From contig JALJCQ010000017.1 of NCBI GenBank assembly GCA_023091665.1, positions 372,001 to 436,000 of the forward strand: DNA of 64,000 nt. The letters are read 5' to 3'. The stretch comes from Pythium myriotylum (taxonomy: Eukaryota; Oomycota; Peronosporomycetes; Pythiales; Pythiaceae). The notes under the pieces were generated by a model. It ran no database searches. It was not told the origin of the DNA and saw nothing but the letters and a program-made list of their open reading frames with translations. Below, in pieces: positions 30,312 through 39,966 of this stretch. Positions within the stretch are counted from its first letter, which is position 1. Each line of letters opens with the position of its first letter. A program made the position numbers and the translations under genes.

Positions 30312-31222
30312 GAAAGATGTTGATGATGAAGGTGAAGTCAATTGAGCGCAAATAGCTGCGGTCGCTACACCATCAGGCGCGACCCAGGTCGGAGCATACC
30401 GGTGGCACCGCCACGTGCGATCGCACAACTCCATGGCCATAGCGCTGGCAATCCACGCGATGGAAGCTCAAACCACAAACCACGAGCCACGTCCATCACC
30501 GCACCGGCAGGTCCTGCCATGCGGACCTGCCCCAGCTCCTCGACTCCGACTTACACCCCTGGCTTGCCAGCCAGGTTGACCCACGGTAACTCAGGATCGC
30601 ATAGAGCTCCAGCTATTAGGGTTCATTTATTGCGCTCAATAGACTTCACCTTAATCATCATTGAGCGCAAAAGGTGTACCCTAATAGCTGGAGCTCAGTA
30701 CGTTCCAGAGTTACCGTGGGTCAACCTGCCCACCAAGCCAGTGGTGTACGTCGCAGGCGAGGAGCTGGGGCAGATTTGCATGGCAGAGCCTGTCTGTGGG
30801 GTGGTGGACGTGGCTCGTGTGTTGAGCATCCATCGCGTGCGTAGCCACGAGTTGTGTGGCGGTGCCAGCGATGAGCACCAATCTGGTCGGTCAATCGCCG
30901 GACCTTGTGATATAGCGGCTGCAGACGCGCGTTCTGAGGTTGCTTGTATTCACGTAGCTGTTGGAGGAGGAACATGCTGTTGCCACTGAAGGTACGTCAT
31001 GCTAATCATTGCCACCCGCCGCTTGAAGTCGCGGGAGGAGACCGTGGTATGCAGCTTGGTTGTTGGTGATGGCTGAATCCGGTAATGACACTGCAGAGCA
31101 CCACAGCATCTGCGGAACGGTGTCAGGTGTCGAAAAGTCGAGGAGTGCTGCGCCGGATCCGGGATTCGTGCAGGTGCTGACCGCAAAGAAGAGCTGGCAA
31201 TTGTGCAGTTCATGGGCCTCAT
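30312..31222. repeat. Tail-to-tail pair of LINE 3' ends, (TCA)n-tailed family
   Basis: A plus-strand copy at about 30370-30655 (RNase H end with HRHVRSHNSMAIALAIHAME, then the CTATTAGGGT/CTCAATAGACTTCAC terminus) meets a minus-strand copy from 30656 upward (AGCTGGAGCTC, CCGTGGGTCAACCTG, RNase H remnants up to about 31200, including TNPGSGAALLDF and NNQAAYHGLL). A short minus terminus also lies at 30312-30350. Decayed. Confidence 0.7.
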
Positions 31223-31638
31223 CGAGGAGCTTGAAAGATGCTCTTGTGGAGACCAAGATTCTAGTCAAGGTTCTCAGGCAATTCAATTTCAAGACGGAGT
31301 CGCGCGAGTCCCACATCGGACGGTGCACTTGGATTCCCTTCAACTGGGAACACTTGCAATCAGCTTCCTCAATGGCTTCCTTTGCATTTGGGTTCAAGCA
31401 GCAAGTGTACCCAAGTGCAAAGAAACGTGCAAAGCACGTTTTTACAGGGTTTTCAAACGACTCGTCTGCTTTCATGTGTCTTAACTGTCAAAACTCGCGA
31501 GTTTATAAACATTGTCTAAACTAGACGTATTCACGCTTGTCATTCTTCGTCCCCAACGTAAAGTAGGTCCAAGAAAAACTTTCAAAGACAAGACATCGTG
31601 CAGTTCAGCCCCACCCGGCTCATTAACCTACCCTGGTA

Positions 31639-31814
31639 AATGGATATTTCAATATCCATTCACCACTCGAGGACTTCAAAGTCCTCGAGTTTAGTCAGAC
31701 TTTCACTCGATTTGTCTAAACGGCTTTTAAGTCGTTTAGACAGATTTAGTCAGACTAGACAAACCCGAAACTCAGTCGCACGCAACAGTCTCACCTGTTG
31801 CGTGCGGCTGAGTT
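31639..31814. repeat. Array of four consecutive DNA hairpins
   Basis: Four inverted repeats within 176 bp. (1) 31639-31660, 10-bp arms AATGGATATT, 2-base loop. (2) 31665-31690, 12-bp arms ACTCGAGGACTT, 2-base loop. (3) 31713-31742, 14-bp arms with one G.T pair, TGTCTAAACGGCTT, 2-base loop. (4) 31769-31814, 20-bp arms with one mismatch, 6-base loop, bearing CGCACGCAACAG. The direct repeat TTTAGTCAGACT flanks hairpin 3 (31690-31701 and 31745-31756). The sequences of the stems differ from each other, so this is not a tandem repeat. No coding frame spans it convincingly. Confidence 0.85.
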
Positions 31815-32591
31815 CCAGCTGCTCACTTCGTGGGGCCAGTCTCAGTGAACAACGTATTATCAATAATTTATTGGTCCTCATCAACTCTTATGGATGGGAG
31901 AGTCCATTGTCACAGGTCGGTGGTGGTGGGAGGCTCAGTAGCCTAAGCTGCTCCTTCGATCCGAACTCAAATATTTCCAATGCCAAGCTGAAGCTATGCA
32001 GACCACCGTTTCACCCAGCGTTTCTTCCAGACAGCTGCCAACACGGAAACATTATATCTGCGGTGGATCCCTGGTCCTTCTAAGGAGTGCTATGGCCTTG
32101 TCTTGACAGAGCGCGTACACCGGCATCGTTCATTGATATTGATATCGAGGATCGGAACCGTTCAAGTTGCCTGCGGGAATTGGTCCACTATCATATTATG
32201 AAGTATACGGATACAAAGAGCCTTGGTAATCTTTTCGTCTCATGGAGAAACTCTTTCGAAGTTGTGAAGAAACACTGCACGGGAGCAGAAGTGTTGAATT
32301 GTGTTGGAAGATCTGAAGCTGAGGAGTACAACTGAAGGCGCAATTCAGAACCCATCGCTGTGGGAATAAAAAGTTGCGTTCAGCGAGGACTGGCGTTTCC
32401 TTGAAGCACGCACCCGAAGTGAGGTTGGCAGAAGGGTCAAATCTTCACGCCAGCGTGTTTGAAGTTGGACTCTGTGCCTTTCTGAACCAGAACTCAGGAT
32501 CTGCAGCAAAATCTGGTCCACGGAACTTGGACGATGCTTGAACTCTTTTTTTTTAACTCAGTTGCACCATTCCTGCAGCGAGCCCTCCAGA
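31815..32591. other. Upstream of giant GTPase, no gene recognised
   Basis: An 82-codon open frame at 32087-32335 starts with GTG and resembles nothing known. A T-run followed by AACTCAG at about 32545-32561 looks like an intron 3' end, so a 5' non-coding or short coding exon of the GTPase gene could lie here. Confidence 0.4.
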
Positions 32592-32607
32592 GCTCAGTTT
32601 GCCAAAG
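32592..32607 (+). promoter_or_regulatory. Possible initiator (Inr-like) before the giant GTPase
   Basis: GCTCAGTTTGCCAAAG partly matches the oomycete initiator consensus GCTCATTYYNCAWTTT and sits 34 bases before the ATG at 32626. A similar GCTCAGTTTCGAATTG lies at 50348 before the small secreted gene. Weak match. Confidence 0.3.
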
Positions 32608-32625
32608 ACCAAGGATACGACAATC

Positions 32626-35600
32626 ATGCGTGAAGCGTTCGTGCAACTGGCTGACGATGTCAAGAACAACACGGCGGACAAGCTCAGCGCGGGCGTTCGA
32701 GATGCCGCCGCGTGCGAATCCATTACCATTGCGGAGCACCGAGTGCTTAGCGAGGCTGCTCTCCTGGCTCTCGATCCTCCGACCCGTTCGTTGCTGGTCG
32801 AGCTGCAGCTCACCGACATCGCAGTTGTGCTAGTCAAGGCCTTTATTGCGGATTTGAACTCGACGGCTCGGCTCGTTGTGAGTGCTACGTCGGAACTGGA
32901 CGAACGAGTGCGTAGCAAGTTGATGCTCGAACTGTACACGCGAGGCCATCTACTTGCTCATCTCGACGTCAAAACATCAAGCGAGCCATGGTTTAACACT
33001 CTGTGTGATACGTTCCCCTCCCAAGGTGCGCTGAAGCAAGCAGCGTGGGCGAATGTCGAAGCTCTCCTCCCAGAATCCAATACGAACGCTAAGTGCAAGA
33101 GCGCGGTGCGTCGTGTGTGGTTGGATGCTTATCCAGTCCGCGCATCGCTTGAAAAGTTCTCGCTTCCCGTCGAGATTGCTGACAAGTTGGACGTGCTGGG
33201 AGTGAAGCATGTAGAGGACTTGGAGGAGCGTCACATTGAGCATGTCCTACAAAACGAGAATGACAAGATCGTTAAGGCAAAACTGTACGACATGTGGAAG
33301 ACTGAGAGCGCCAGTGGCCGTGAAAAGAGCAAAATGGATGAGGAGAAGCGAACGAGGGAGAAAGAAAGGACTATCGACGCGAAAAAGAAAGTTGAAGAAA
33401 CGACATCCCGACTGAAGGAAGACGACAAGAAGATGAAAGACAGAATTAACAAAAACCACGAAAAAGTATTGCGCGACATCAGCTCGGATGGTGGTGAGAG
33501 AATCCTGATCAATGCCCCCAATCTCGACGTGGAATGTGCTTTCGTCGACAGAAGGACCGGAACAAGCTCGATAACGGTAGCTACCAACGGCGAGGTGTCA
33601 CCGTGGGAGATCATCACGAATGCTAGTGGCGGCTTGGCGTTTCATGGCGTAGCGATCGCGGTGAACGGAGAAGCAATCGGATCAAGGAGGCCTCCAGAAA
33701 AGCTGTTGGTTATCCCGCGTGACTGCCAGCTCTCAGAGCCAGCAACCCGTCTATCGCACAATTCCAGGAAATTCAAGAGCGAGAGTGCAAGTTCCACCTA
33801 TCGTTCAAAGGTCCAGTCTGGTGGCACGACTTTAGCTGCTTCGCTTGAAATCTCAGGATGGGGATATAACTTGGAAGCACAAGGGTCGAATGCCAGCCAA
33901 AGCACCAACAAAACGACCGACAGAAAGCAGCGGAAAGCCAACTACATGATGCATATCACCGAATCGGTTCTTCCCGTCAAGTCATTTTGCATGGACATAT
34001 CTGACATTGTTCTTTCGACAAACGCGATCAATAATTTGAAGAAAATCTACAATCCTCACGACGCCGAGCGATTCATGGAGCGGTATGGATCCCACATCCC
34101 GTGCGGAAACCAGCATTTGGGCGGAGTGCGGTGGGAGATGACCGAAGTTAATTTCGTGGATAATGTCGACGAATCGGTTCTGGAGAAAGCTCTAACTCGT
34201 GAGTCCTCGATTTCGGTTGCAGCAGGCGGCAGTGCGCTCGGAGTAACAGTTGCGGCTAATGGTCAATACGATGTGAACCGAAGCGAGGCAGTCAGCGAGC
34301 GCAAGAGCATCTCGAACTATGAGTACTCGTCAAAGAGCAAAGTCGAGTGCACTGGGAAGCATGTGGGTGACTTCGCTTCCTTTGAAGATTCTCTGGCAGA
34401 CACAAGGTCGTGGGCTTTAATCGATCGAGGAGGCCATGATATCATGGTCCCAGTGTGGGATTTTCTGACCGATGAAAACCTTGGTGATAAGCGTACGGCA
34501 TCCCGTGTCGCGGAATTGCTGCGCGTTGCATGGCTAGAGGAAGCGAAGAAGTTCAGCCAGTATCCTGGGTTTATGGATCTAATCACTCGAGCTTCTACAA
34601 AAAAAGAAAATGACGTCCGTGATGCAATTGAGCGGCAACTGAAGAAGTTGGGTGACTTCAAGATCGAGACCATCGGTGAAAGCGATCTGTTGGAGTCAAT
34701 ACGCGAGCTGTATGCGCAAATCGACGATTTCGACTCCAATTTCCGAGGGTTCCTCGTTGCAGATTTGCTTCGAGGAGACGAGTTCCCACGATTGCTCCGG
34801 CGAGTTGTTCATCACTGTGATGAACCGCGTGTCCAACCAACGCTGCAGTATTTGAGCCAACGGTTTGACTCACGACTGTTGGAGAGGCTTAATCAGGAGG
34901 TCCCGCGCGTGCAACTCGATGAGCACGTGTACAGCAAGTTCAGGAGTGTTGCTGGTCCAGCGAGAAAAACCGAAGTTCAGTGGACCCCGCGCGTCGATGC
35001 TGCCCTTTGCGACATCCCGGCTGAAATTCGGGTGATCGTTGCCGAGGCTAACGGCTTGGCGGTTGGTATCAAAGATGATGTGTTGACACAGCGAGTGGGT
35101 GAATTTCTGTTGGCCAACCTTCGTTATCATGCATCCTTTAGCCGTGACGAGGATCAGCTTGAATCGATTGAAAAAGTGGTCGCAAAGTGGGGTTTCAGAG
35201 CAGACGCTGGATTCCAATCGCCTATTTCTGCGGAGTTCGCGTCGCTCTTAGCGCTAAACATCGAACGCGTGCTGAGCGGGAAAGAAGCCAGGAAAGACGA
35301 TCCTTATGAGGAGATCATTGATAGGTGGCGCAGCAACTTCCGTCCCTCGCGCCGCTGTGACGATGACACGAAGTCACTCAACTTTGTTCAGATGTGTCGC
35401 CGTTCCGTGAAGAGTGATTCTCCAGATCTTTGTCTGTACACGCTAATCCATCGCCTGGACATTGAAGGATCGCTGTACTCTGGGGTCGATCAGTGCTTGA
35501 GCGATAGTGATTCGTCGAGCGATAGCGATTCGTCGAGCGATAGCGATGAAGATGAAGAAGAATATGGTAAACCCCGAGCTCCGAGCGTGTATGATGCTGT

Positions 35601-38600
35601 AGTGCGAATGCAGTCGGCATTAGATGTAGCTGCTCGCTCCATCGTCGCGAGACTACTCTTGGAGCGTCGCTTTCTCGTTCCGTTTGTGGGGTTGAGGAGG
35701 TTAAATGGTGGCGAAGTGATACTCGGATACGATGTGAACCCATTCACGTTTTTTGACACGTTCGTGGGTCGCGACTACCCATATGCAAGCCTTGCCACCG
35801 ATACGAGCCACCTCCGCGTTGTAGTCATGTCGGCAAAGTCTAAAACAACCAGCACCGCGATGTCGTGGCTGCAGGGGCTCTTCCATGTTCGATCATTCTT
35901 CGCGATGGATCGGCAGAATGAAACCGAGTTGACTGCGGAGCCCACAGCTGTTGAACTTGGATGGGGTTTCTACAAAGATGAAAGAGGGGATGAAGCCGGG
36001 AAAAAGTCCTTACCGGTGATGCTTTTGCACGTCATCGGTGAATTCCAGCCCTTGCGATCATTCCTTTCTTCATTTGCGGATTTGATCTTCGTTGAACTGG
36101 CAGATGAAGGCGCGCCATTTGACCTTTCGCTTCCCCGCGGACGCATCGTGGAGTGGATTCATAGCGATCGTGATAAGGTTCGAAAGAAGACTGGATGCCG
36201 AACTGTTCTTTGCTCCTCCGAAAAAGTAGTTGGAAGACTGATGAAACAATTGCACAGCTACGTCGCAAAACACAAGGTCACCAGTCAAGGGCGACTTCCG
36301 ATTCTCGATCTGCTTTCAGGCACAAAAGATCTCGTTCTTTTCCGTGACCACATTGATTCGTCGCCGCTCAGTGAGTTGGAACTCGCGATCGAAACGCTAG
36401 ACTTTGCCGACGTCAAGAGAACGCTACAAATGCAACACGAGTTCGCTCGATACTCGCACGAACGCATAAAATCGCAACGGGAGGCCGACAGCTTGATCTC
36501 CACAAACCGCCATGGTTCAACCCCTGGTTTGCGGTACAAACACGAAACGATCCAGCAAGCCAAGATACTCGGCTCGGCAGATCATCCCCTTATCGCATAT
36601 TTCATACGTCTGCTATCGCTATCCTCCACATCACAACGCGTGGCTGGTGTGATGCATCTCGAGCGACTCTTGGCCGCCAAGTGCTTGCCGTTCACCACAG
36701 TAGCTGCAAAGAACGAACAGTTCGCGTGGGACCGGATGCAGAACGATAAGTCACCGCAGAACGAGGAGGCGTGGAAACGATGTGTAGAAGAGACGAACAA
36801 GGCCTCGTTCTCGTTGATTCATGTGTGGCGAGAAATTTCGCACTTGTTCGTCGCCAACATCTCGGCTGCTACGCTTCTACCGACCTTGGCGGCTCGACAT
36901 CTCTTGGACGGGTTCCCGTTGGAGTTGATGGATGGTGACGCCGGCGCTATCAACATGCCGTGGATTCAAGGTGTATTGCAAGCGCTAAGTGCCGAGCTGG
37001 GGAGTGCACGTGTGTTTGTACTGTCGATCATGGGTGTGCAGTCGGCAGGTAAGTCGACATTGTTCAATGTGATGTTCGGTGTGCGCTTCCGTACCAGTGT
37101 CGGTCGATGCACGCGCGGCGTGAGCTTGCAATTGATCAAGTGTACCGAGTCTACAAGTGAGTACGACTACATATTGTTGCTGGACACAGAGGGCGTCCGC
37201 GCGGGCGAGCTCAACGGCATGGAGGACAGTGTCTGGCGAGACAATCGCATGGCGACGCTCGCGATCCTGCCAGCTGACGCCACGATAATCCTGACAAAAG
37301 GGGAAGCAACGAACCACATGAATGAAATTCTACCAATCGTGCTGACGGCATACCAGCGGTCTGAACTAGCCCAAGAACGCAATGGGCTTCTGCTCTCCAA
37401 GCTGTTCTTCGTGTTCAACCAGGTCAACGCGAACGAATCAGTCAATCTGCAGCCCATCATACAGACCCTGCGGGCTGAATTGGACAAGAGTGCAGCCCAA
37501 GTGGCGAGAATTCAAAGAGGTCGTCACATCGAGTCAGACGAGGCGTCGGTGGCCGCGTCCATGCAGACGTCTACAATATTTCGTGATGTGCGTTTGGATA
37601 TGACCAAGCCGGACGAAAGTGATGCACGCGTGCTAGGGTCTCTGGCCGGAGATGTGTCGCCTCCCCATGACCACCCAAAGCCTCAGTTTGGCAGCGATGT
37701 TTTGAAATTGCGAGAGTATATTCATGCCCGCGTCGTTGGAGATACGACGTGGAGACCACGCACAACAGCCGAATTCAGCTCCTACTTCGCGCTCGTGAAC
37801 GAATGCATCGAGCACGCCGACTTTGACTTCAGTTTCGTGGCGGCCATCGACCGTATCAACTTTGACAACCTTGCTCACAAAATCGAACAGTGCATCTATC
37901 AGTTGACGTCCAGTTACTCCGATGCGTTCGAGACCATTGCACAATTGATCAGTGCACGTGCCGACGAGGGCTCATCAGCAGGCGCACAGACCACCTTACA
38001 ATTGGTTGAGGAGGTCGATTCTATCGCAAGTGAGTTCTGTGGCACGTTGAAGGACATGTTGTCGTCTCAACTTGAACAACTGGACAGCAACGTAAAGAGT
38101 ATTTTGCGAGACCGTCGGTACAAAAAGTGGGACGCGAAGTACGCATCTCCGCGATGGGAGCAACACAAGTCGGAGCAAGTCAAGCACTGGGATCGCATGG
38201 TCCGGGCACACGTGGACCTCAAGTTCCAGTACAATCGATATGTCAACCAGTACAAATGTGACTTTCGCACGAGAGTCACCACCGAATTGGGCGGTGGCAA
38301 GTGGAAGGATTACAGCCGTTCGGACCATGACGCGTTATTCACAAAAATTTTCCAACACGTGGTGAAGAATGCCCAGTGCAAGCACGAACCACTGGGTCCT
38401 AAGGTACCCTTTCTGGTCGATGAGGTATTTGCTCGGAACCGCAACGTGAAGCAATGGATGGACCGGGCACTTGAATACCAACACCAACCTGGTTGGGCCA
38501 AACGTGTCTGGACAAATTTTAGAGATAAAATCAACGGCACTGGTGACATCGACTTGATCTTCAGTCGCATCCGAGAGCAAGTGGCCGGTCACATATCGAC

Positions 38601-39966
38601 TGCAAAGAAGTACAGTTACGACCTCGTGAATACCTGCATCAAGCTGGCTGAAGATGCCCTCCTCGCCAGCAGAGCAAAGCATGCAGAGAAGGGACTGTTT
38701 TGTCTTCAGTTTCGGTTCGAGCTTCGCTGTGATCTCCAGGCAATCCAAGAAGCCTGGGACCAGAAGAATAATGTTGCCGCTCGGTTTCAGGCATCAAGAG
38801 AGGAGATGCGAGAGTACTTCGATGTGGTTGCGAAAGGCTGCAAGGGCATGGAAGCGTTTCAGGAAGTAGTTATCGGGTGGCTTAAGCGTGGCCTATCAAC
38901 AGCCTTTGAGGGCGAACTCGTGCGAAATATTGGCAAGGATCTCAAGTCAGTGCGTTGGGTGCGCGAGCACAAGGTGCTACAAGCCTTACTCGACGCCGAT
39001 CTCGTCAGGAAAATCCGCAGTGACGACGTGATCTGGGCAATTGAAATGTTGCAATGTCCGAAGGAGCACCGCGATTCAGTGATTCAAAGCGAGCTCGTGA
39101 AGCGTGTTAATGCAGCTACCACTCAACAGCTGAAGGAGTTCATTGACGATTTAGAGACTGCGATCCACGACGCCGCCAGGGCGACCGCGAGAGAACCATC
39201 GCAACGCTCGTCCAAGTTCGCAGATCACTTGCGCAACAAGCTGCGAAGCAAACTACGATCGGCTCCGTCGAGCAGCTTTGTCGACGACCTACCAGATATG
39301 AGTGGAGAGCAGTTTACGCTCGATGACCAGTCGGCGGACATTTTCAACAAAGATGACACTGAGTATGTGTGTCGGTCTATGATCGAAGCCACGAGGAATC
39401 AAGCGAAGGTGATCACTACCGCGATGCAGCGGCACACATCGCACGAACGAGTGAGCAAGCAAGCTGTCGAGTATATTCACGACGTCTCCCACGGTGCAGA
39501 CTCTGGAGTGCGGCCACGCTGTGGTGAGCCTTGCCCGCGATGTAAGAGCCCGTGTATCCGTGAGCTCGGCCATGTCGCAAAGAGTGACGAGGCTCGCCAT
39601 GATGCGATTCACCAACCCGAGGGCTTGGTCGGTGTTTACTATTCAAACCGTGGGAAACCCTGTGAGCGAGAGTTCGAACTCGCCGAGGACAGTTGCAGTT
39701 CCTCGCGAGAAGCCGATCACAGTTTCTGGGTCGGCGAGACGTTGCACAAGTACAAGGATTTTGAAAAAGTTTACCCGGCATGGAGCATGCCGGTCTCGAC
39801 TGAACCGCTCAAGCTACGTGAGTACATTTTCTATCACCATCAAAAGCAACTTGTTCAAGCCCTCACCAGACCAGGCGTGACGCGGAAGCCTTGCACCGAG
39901 ATTCCCCCCAGTTACAATCACAGCCTCACGGATATTGAAACAATCCATCAGAGCCTACTAGGGTGA
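32626..39966 (+). CDS. Very large GTPase (VLIG/GVIN-like) with MACPF-like segment
   Basis: Single exon, 2,446 residues from ATG 32626 (the frame is open back to a TAA at 32554 but without ATG). Layout: N-terminal helical domain; strong charged coiled coil (about 230-285); MACPF-like segment with ERYGSH (about 486-490), HLGG (497-500) and a glycine/serine-rich stretch; acidic SD-repeat spacer (about 960-985); large middle region; dynamin/septin-like GTPase with P-loop GVQSAGKST (1470-1478), DTEG (1520-1523) and NQVN (about 1598); long helical C-terminus; cysteine-rich RCGEPCPRCKSPC near 2299 and HQPEGLVGV, a hallmark of the C-terminus of vertebrate interferon-induced very large GTPases. Cytosolic, no signal peptide or membrane segment seen. 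Function in oomycetes unknown. No frameshift, although it borders the repeat zone. Confidence 0.85.
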   Translation: MREAFVQLADDVKNNTADKLSAGVRDAAACESITIAEHRVLSEAALLALDPPTRSLLVELQLTDIAVVLVKAFIADLNSTARLVVSATSELDERVRSKLMLELYTRGHLLAHLDVKTSSEPWFNTLCDTFPSQGALKQAAWANVEALLPESNTNAKCKSAVRRVWLDAYPVRASLEKFSLPVEIADKLDVLGVKHVEDLEERHIEHVLQNENDKIVKAKLYDMWKTESASGREKSKMDEEKRTREKERTIDAKKKVEETTSRLKEDDKKMKDRINKNHEKVLRDISSDGGERILINAPNLDVECAFVDRRTGTSSITVATNGEVSPWEIITNASGGLAFHGVAIAVNGEAIGSRRPPEKLLVIPRDCQLSEPATRLSHNSRKFKSESASSTYRSKVQSGGTTLAASLEISGWGYNLEAQGSNASQSTNKTTDRKQRKANYMMHITESVLPVKSFCMDISDIVLSTNAINNLKKIYNPHDAERFMERYGSHIPCGNQHLGGVRWEMTEVNFVDNVDESVLEKALTRESSISVAAGGSALGVTVAANGQYDVNRSEAVSERKSISNYEYSSKSKVECTGKHVGDFASFEDSLADTRSWALIDRGGHDIMVPVWDFLTDENLGDKRTASRVAELLRVAWLEEAKKFSQYPGFMDLITRASTKKENDVRDAIERQLKKLGDFKIETIGESDLLESIRELYAQIDDFDSNFRGFLVADLLRGDEFPRLLRRVVHHCDEPRVQPTLQYLSQRFDSRLLERLNQEVPRVQLDEHVYSKFRSVAGPARKTEVQWTPRVDAALCDIPAEIRVIVAEANGLAVGIKDDVLTQRVGEFLLANLRYHASFSRDEDQLESIEKVVAKWGFRADAGFQSPISAEFASLLALNIERVLSGKEARKDDPYEEIIDRWRSNFRPSRRCDDDTKSLNFVQMCRRSVKSDSPDLCLYTLIHRLDIEGSLYSGVDQCLSDSDSSSDSDSSSDSDEDEEEYGKPRAPSVYDAVVRMQSALDVAARSIVARLLLERRFLVPFVGLRRLNGGEVILGYDVNPFTFFDTFVGRDYPYASLATDTSHLRVVVMSAKSKTTSTAMSWLQGLFHVRSFFAMDRQNETELTAEPTAVELGWGFYKDERGDEAGKKSLPVMLLHVIGEFQPLRSFLSSFADLIFVELADEGAPFDLSLPRGRIVEWIHSDRDKVRKKTGCRTVLCSSEKVVGRLMKQLHSYVAKHKVTSQGRLPILDLLSGTKDLVLFRDHIDSSPLSELELAIETLDFADVKRTLQMQHEFARYSHERIKSQREADSLISTNRHGSTPGLRYKHETIQQAKILGSADHPLIAYFIRLLSLSSTSQRVAGVMHLERLLAAKCLPFTTVAAKNEQFAWDRMQNDKSPQNEEAWKRCVEETNKASFSLIHVWREISHLFVANISAATLLPTLAARHLLDGFPLELMDGDAGAINMPWIQGVLQALSAELGSARVFVLSIMGVQSAGKSTLFNVMFGVRFRTSVGRCTRGVSLQLIKCTESTSEYDYILLLDTEGVRAGELNGMEDSVWRDNRMATLAILPADATIILTKGEATNHMNEILPIVLTAYQRSELAQERNGLLLSKLFFVFNQVNANESVNLQPIIQTLRAELDKSAAQVARIQRGRHIESDEASVAASMQTSTIFRDVRLDMTKPDESDARVLGSLAGDVSPPHDHPKPQFGSDVLKLREYIHARVVGDTTWRPRTTAEFSSYFALVNECIEHADFDFSFVAAIDRINFDNLAHKIEQCIYQLTSSYSDAFETIAQLISARADEGSSAGAQTTLQLVEEVDSIASEFCGTLKDMLSSQLEQLDSNVKSILRDRRYKKWDAKYASPRWEQHKSEQVKHWDRMVRAHVDLKFQYNRYVNQYKCDFRTRVTTELGGGKWKDYSRSDHDALFTKIFQHVVKNAQCKHEPLGPKVPFLVDEVFARNRNVKQWMDRALEYQHQPGWAKRVWTNFRDKINGTGDIDLIFSRIREQVAGHISTAKKYSYDLVNTCIKLAEDALLASRAKHAEKGLFCLQFRFELRCDLQAIQEAWDQKNNVAARFQASREEMREYFDVVAKGCKGMEAFQEVVIGWLKRGLSTAFEGELVRNIGKDLKSVRWVREHKVLQALLDADLVRKIRSDDVIWAIEMLQCPKEHRDSVIQSELVKRVNAATTQQLKEFIDDLETAIHDAARATAREPSQRSSKFADHLRNKLRSKLRSAPSSSFVDDLPDMSGEQFTLDDQSADIFNKDDTEYVCRSMIEATRNQAKVITTAMQRHTSHERVSKQAVEYIHDVSHGADSGVRPRCGEPCPRCKSPCIRELGHVAKSDEARHDAIHQPEGLVGVYYSNRGKPCEREFELAEDSCSSSREADHSFWVGETLHKYKDFEKVYPAWSMPVSTEPLKLREYIFYHHQKQLVQALTRPGVTRKPCTEIPPSYNHSLTDIETIHQSLLG

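Larger units (their letters stand above)
28846..30313 (+). pseudogene. Second CRN-type relic, scrambled and interrupted
   Basis: About 28850-28935 encodes, in one frame, residues matching the first relic's MKLLLQNAYTFKVSF block. A palindromic insertion follows (28988-29046). About 29100-29300 holds another CRN segment in inverted orientation (minus strand AFPSIVAHMDSIQQALLAV). A transposase fragment occupies about 29370-29850. CRN homology then returns on the plus strand at about 29865-30130 (DESSRFGND-, RDGCRLKCPFVLY-like peptides). At least four rearrangement points are therefore visible. Clearly dead. Confidence 0.7.

Noticed and set aside
32087..32335. 82-codon frame upstream of the giant GTPase
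   Set aside because: GTG start and no recognisable motif; could be an upstream exon but nothing supports it.
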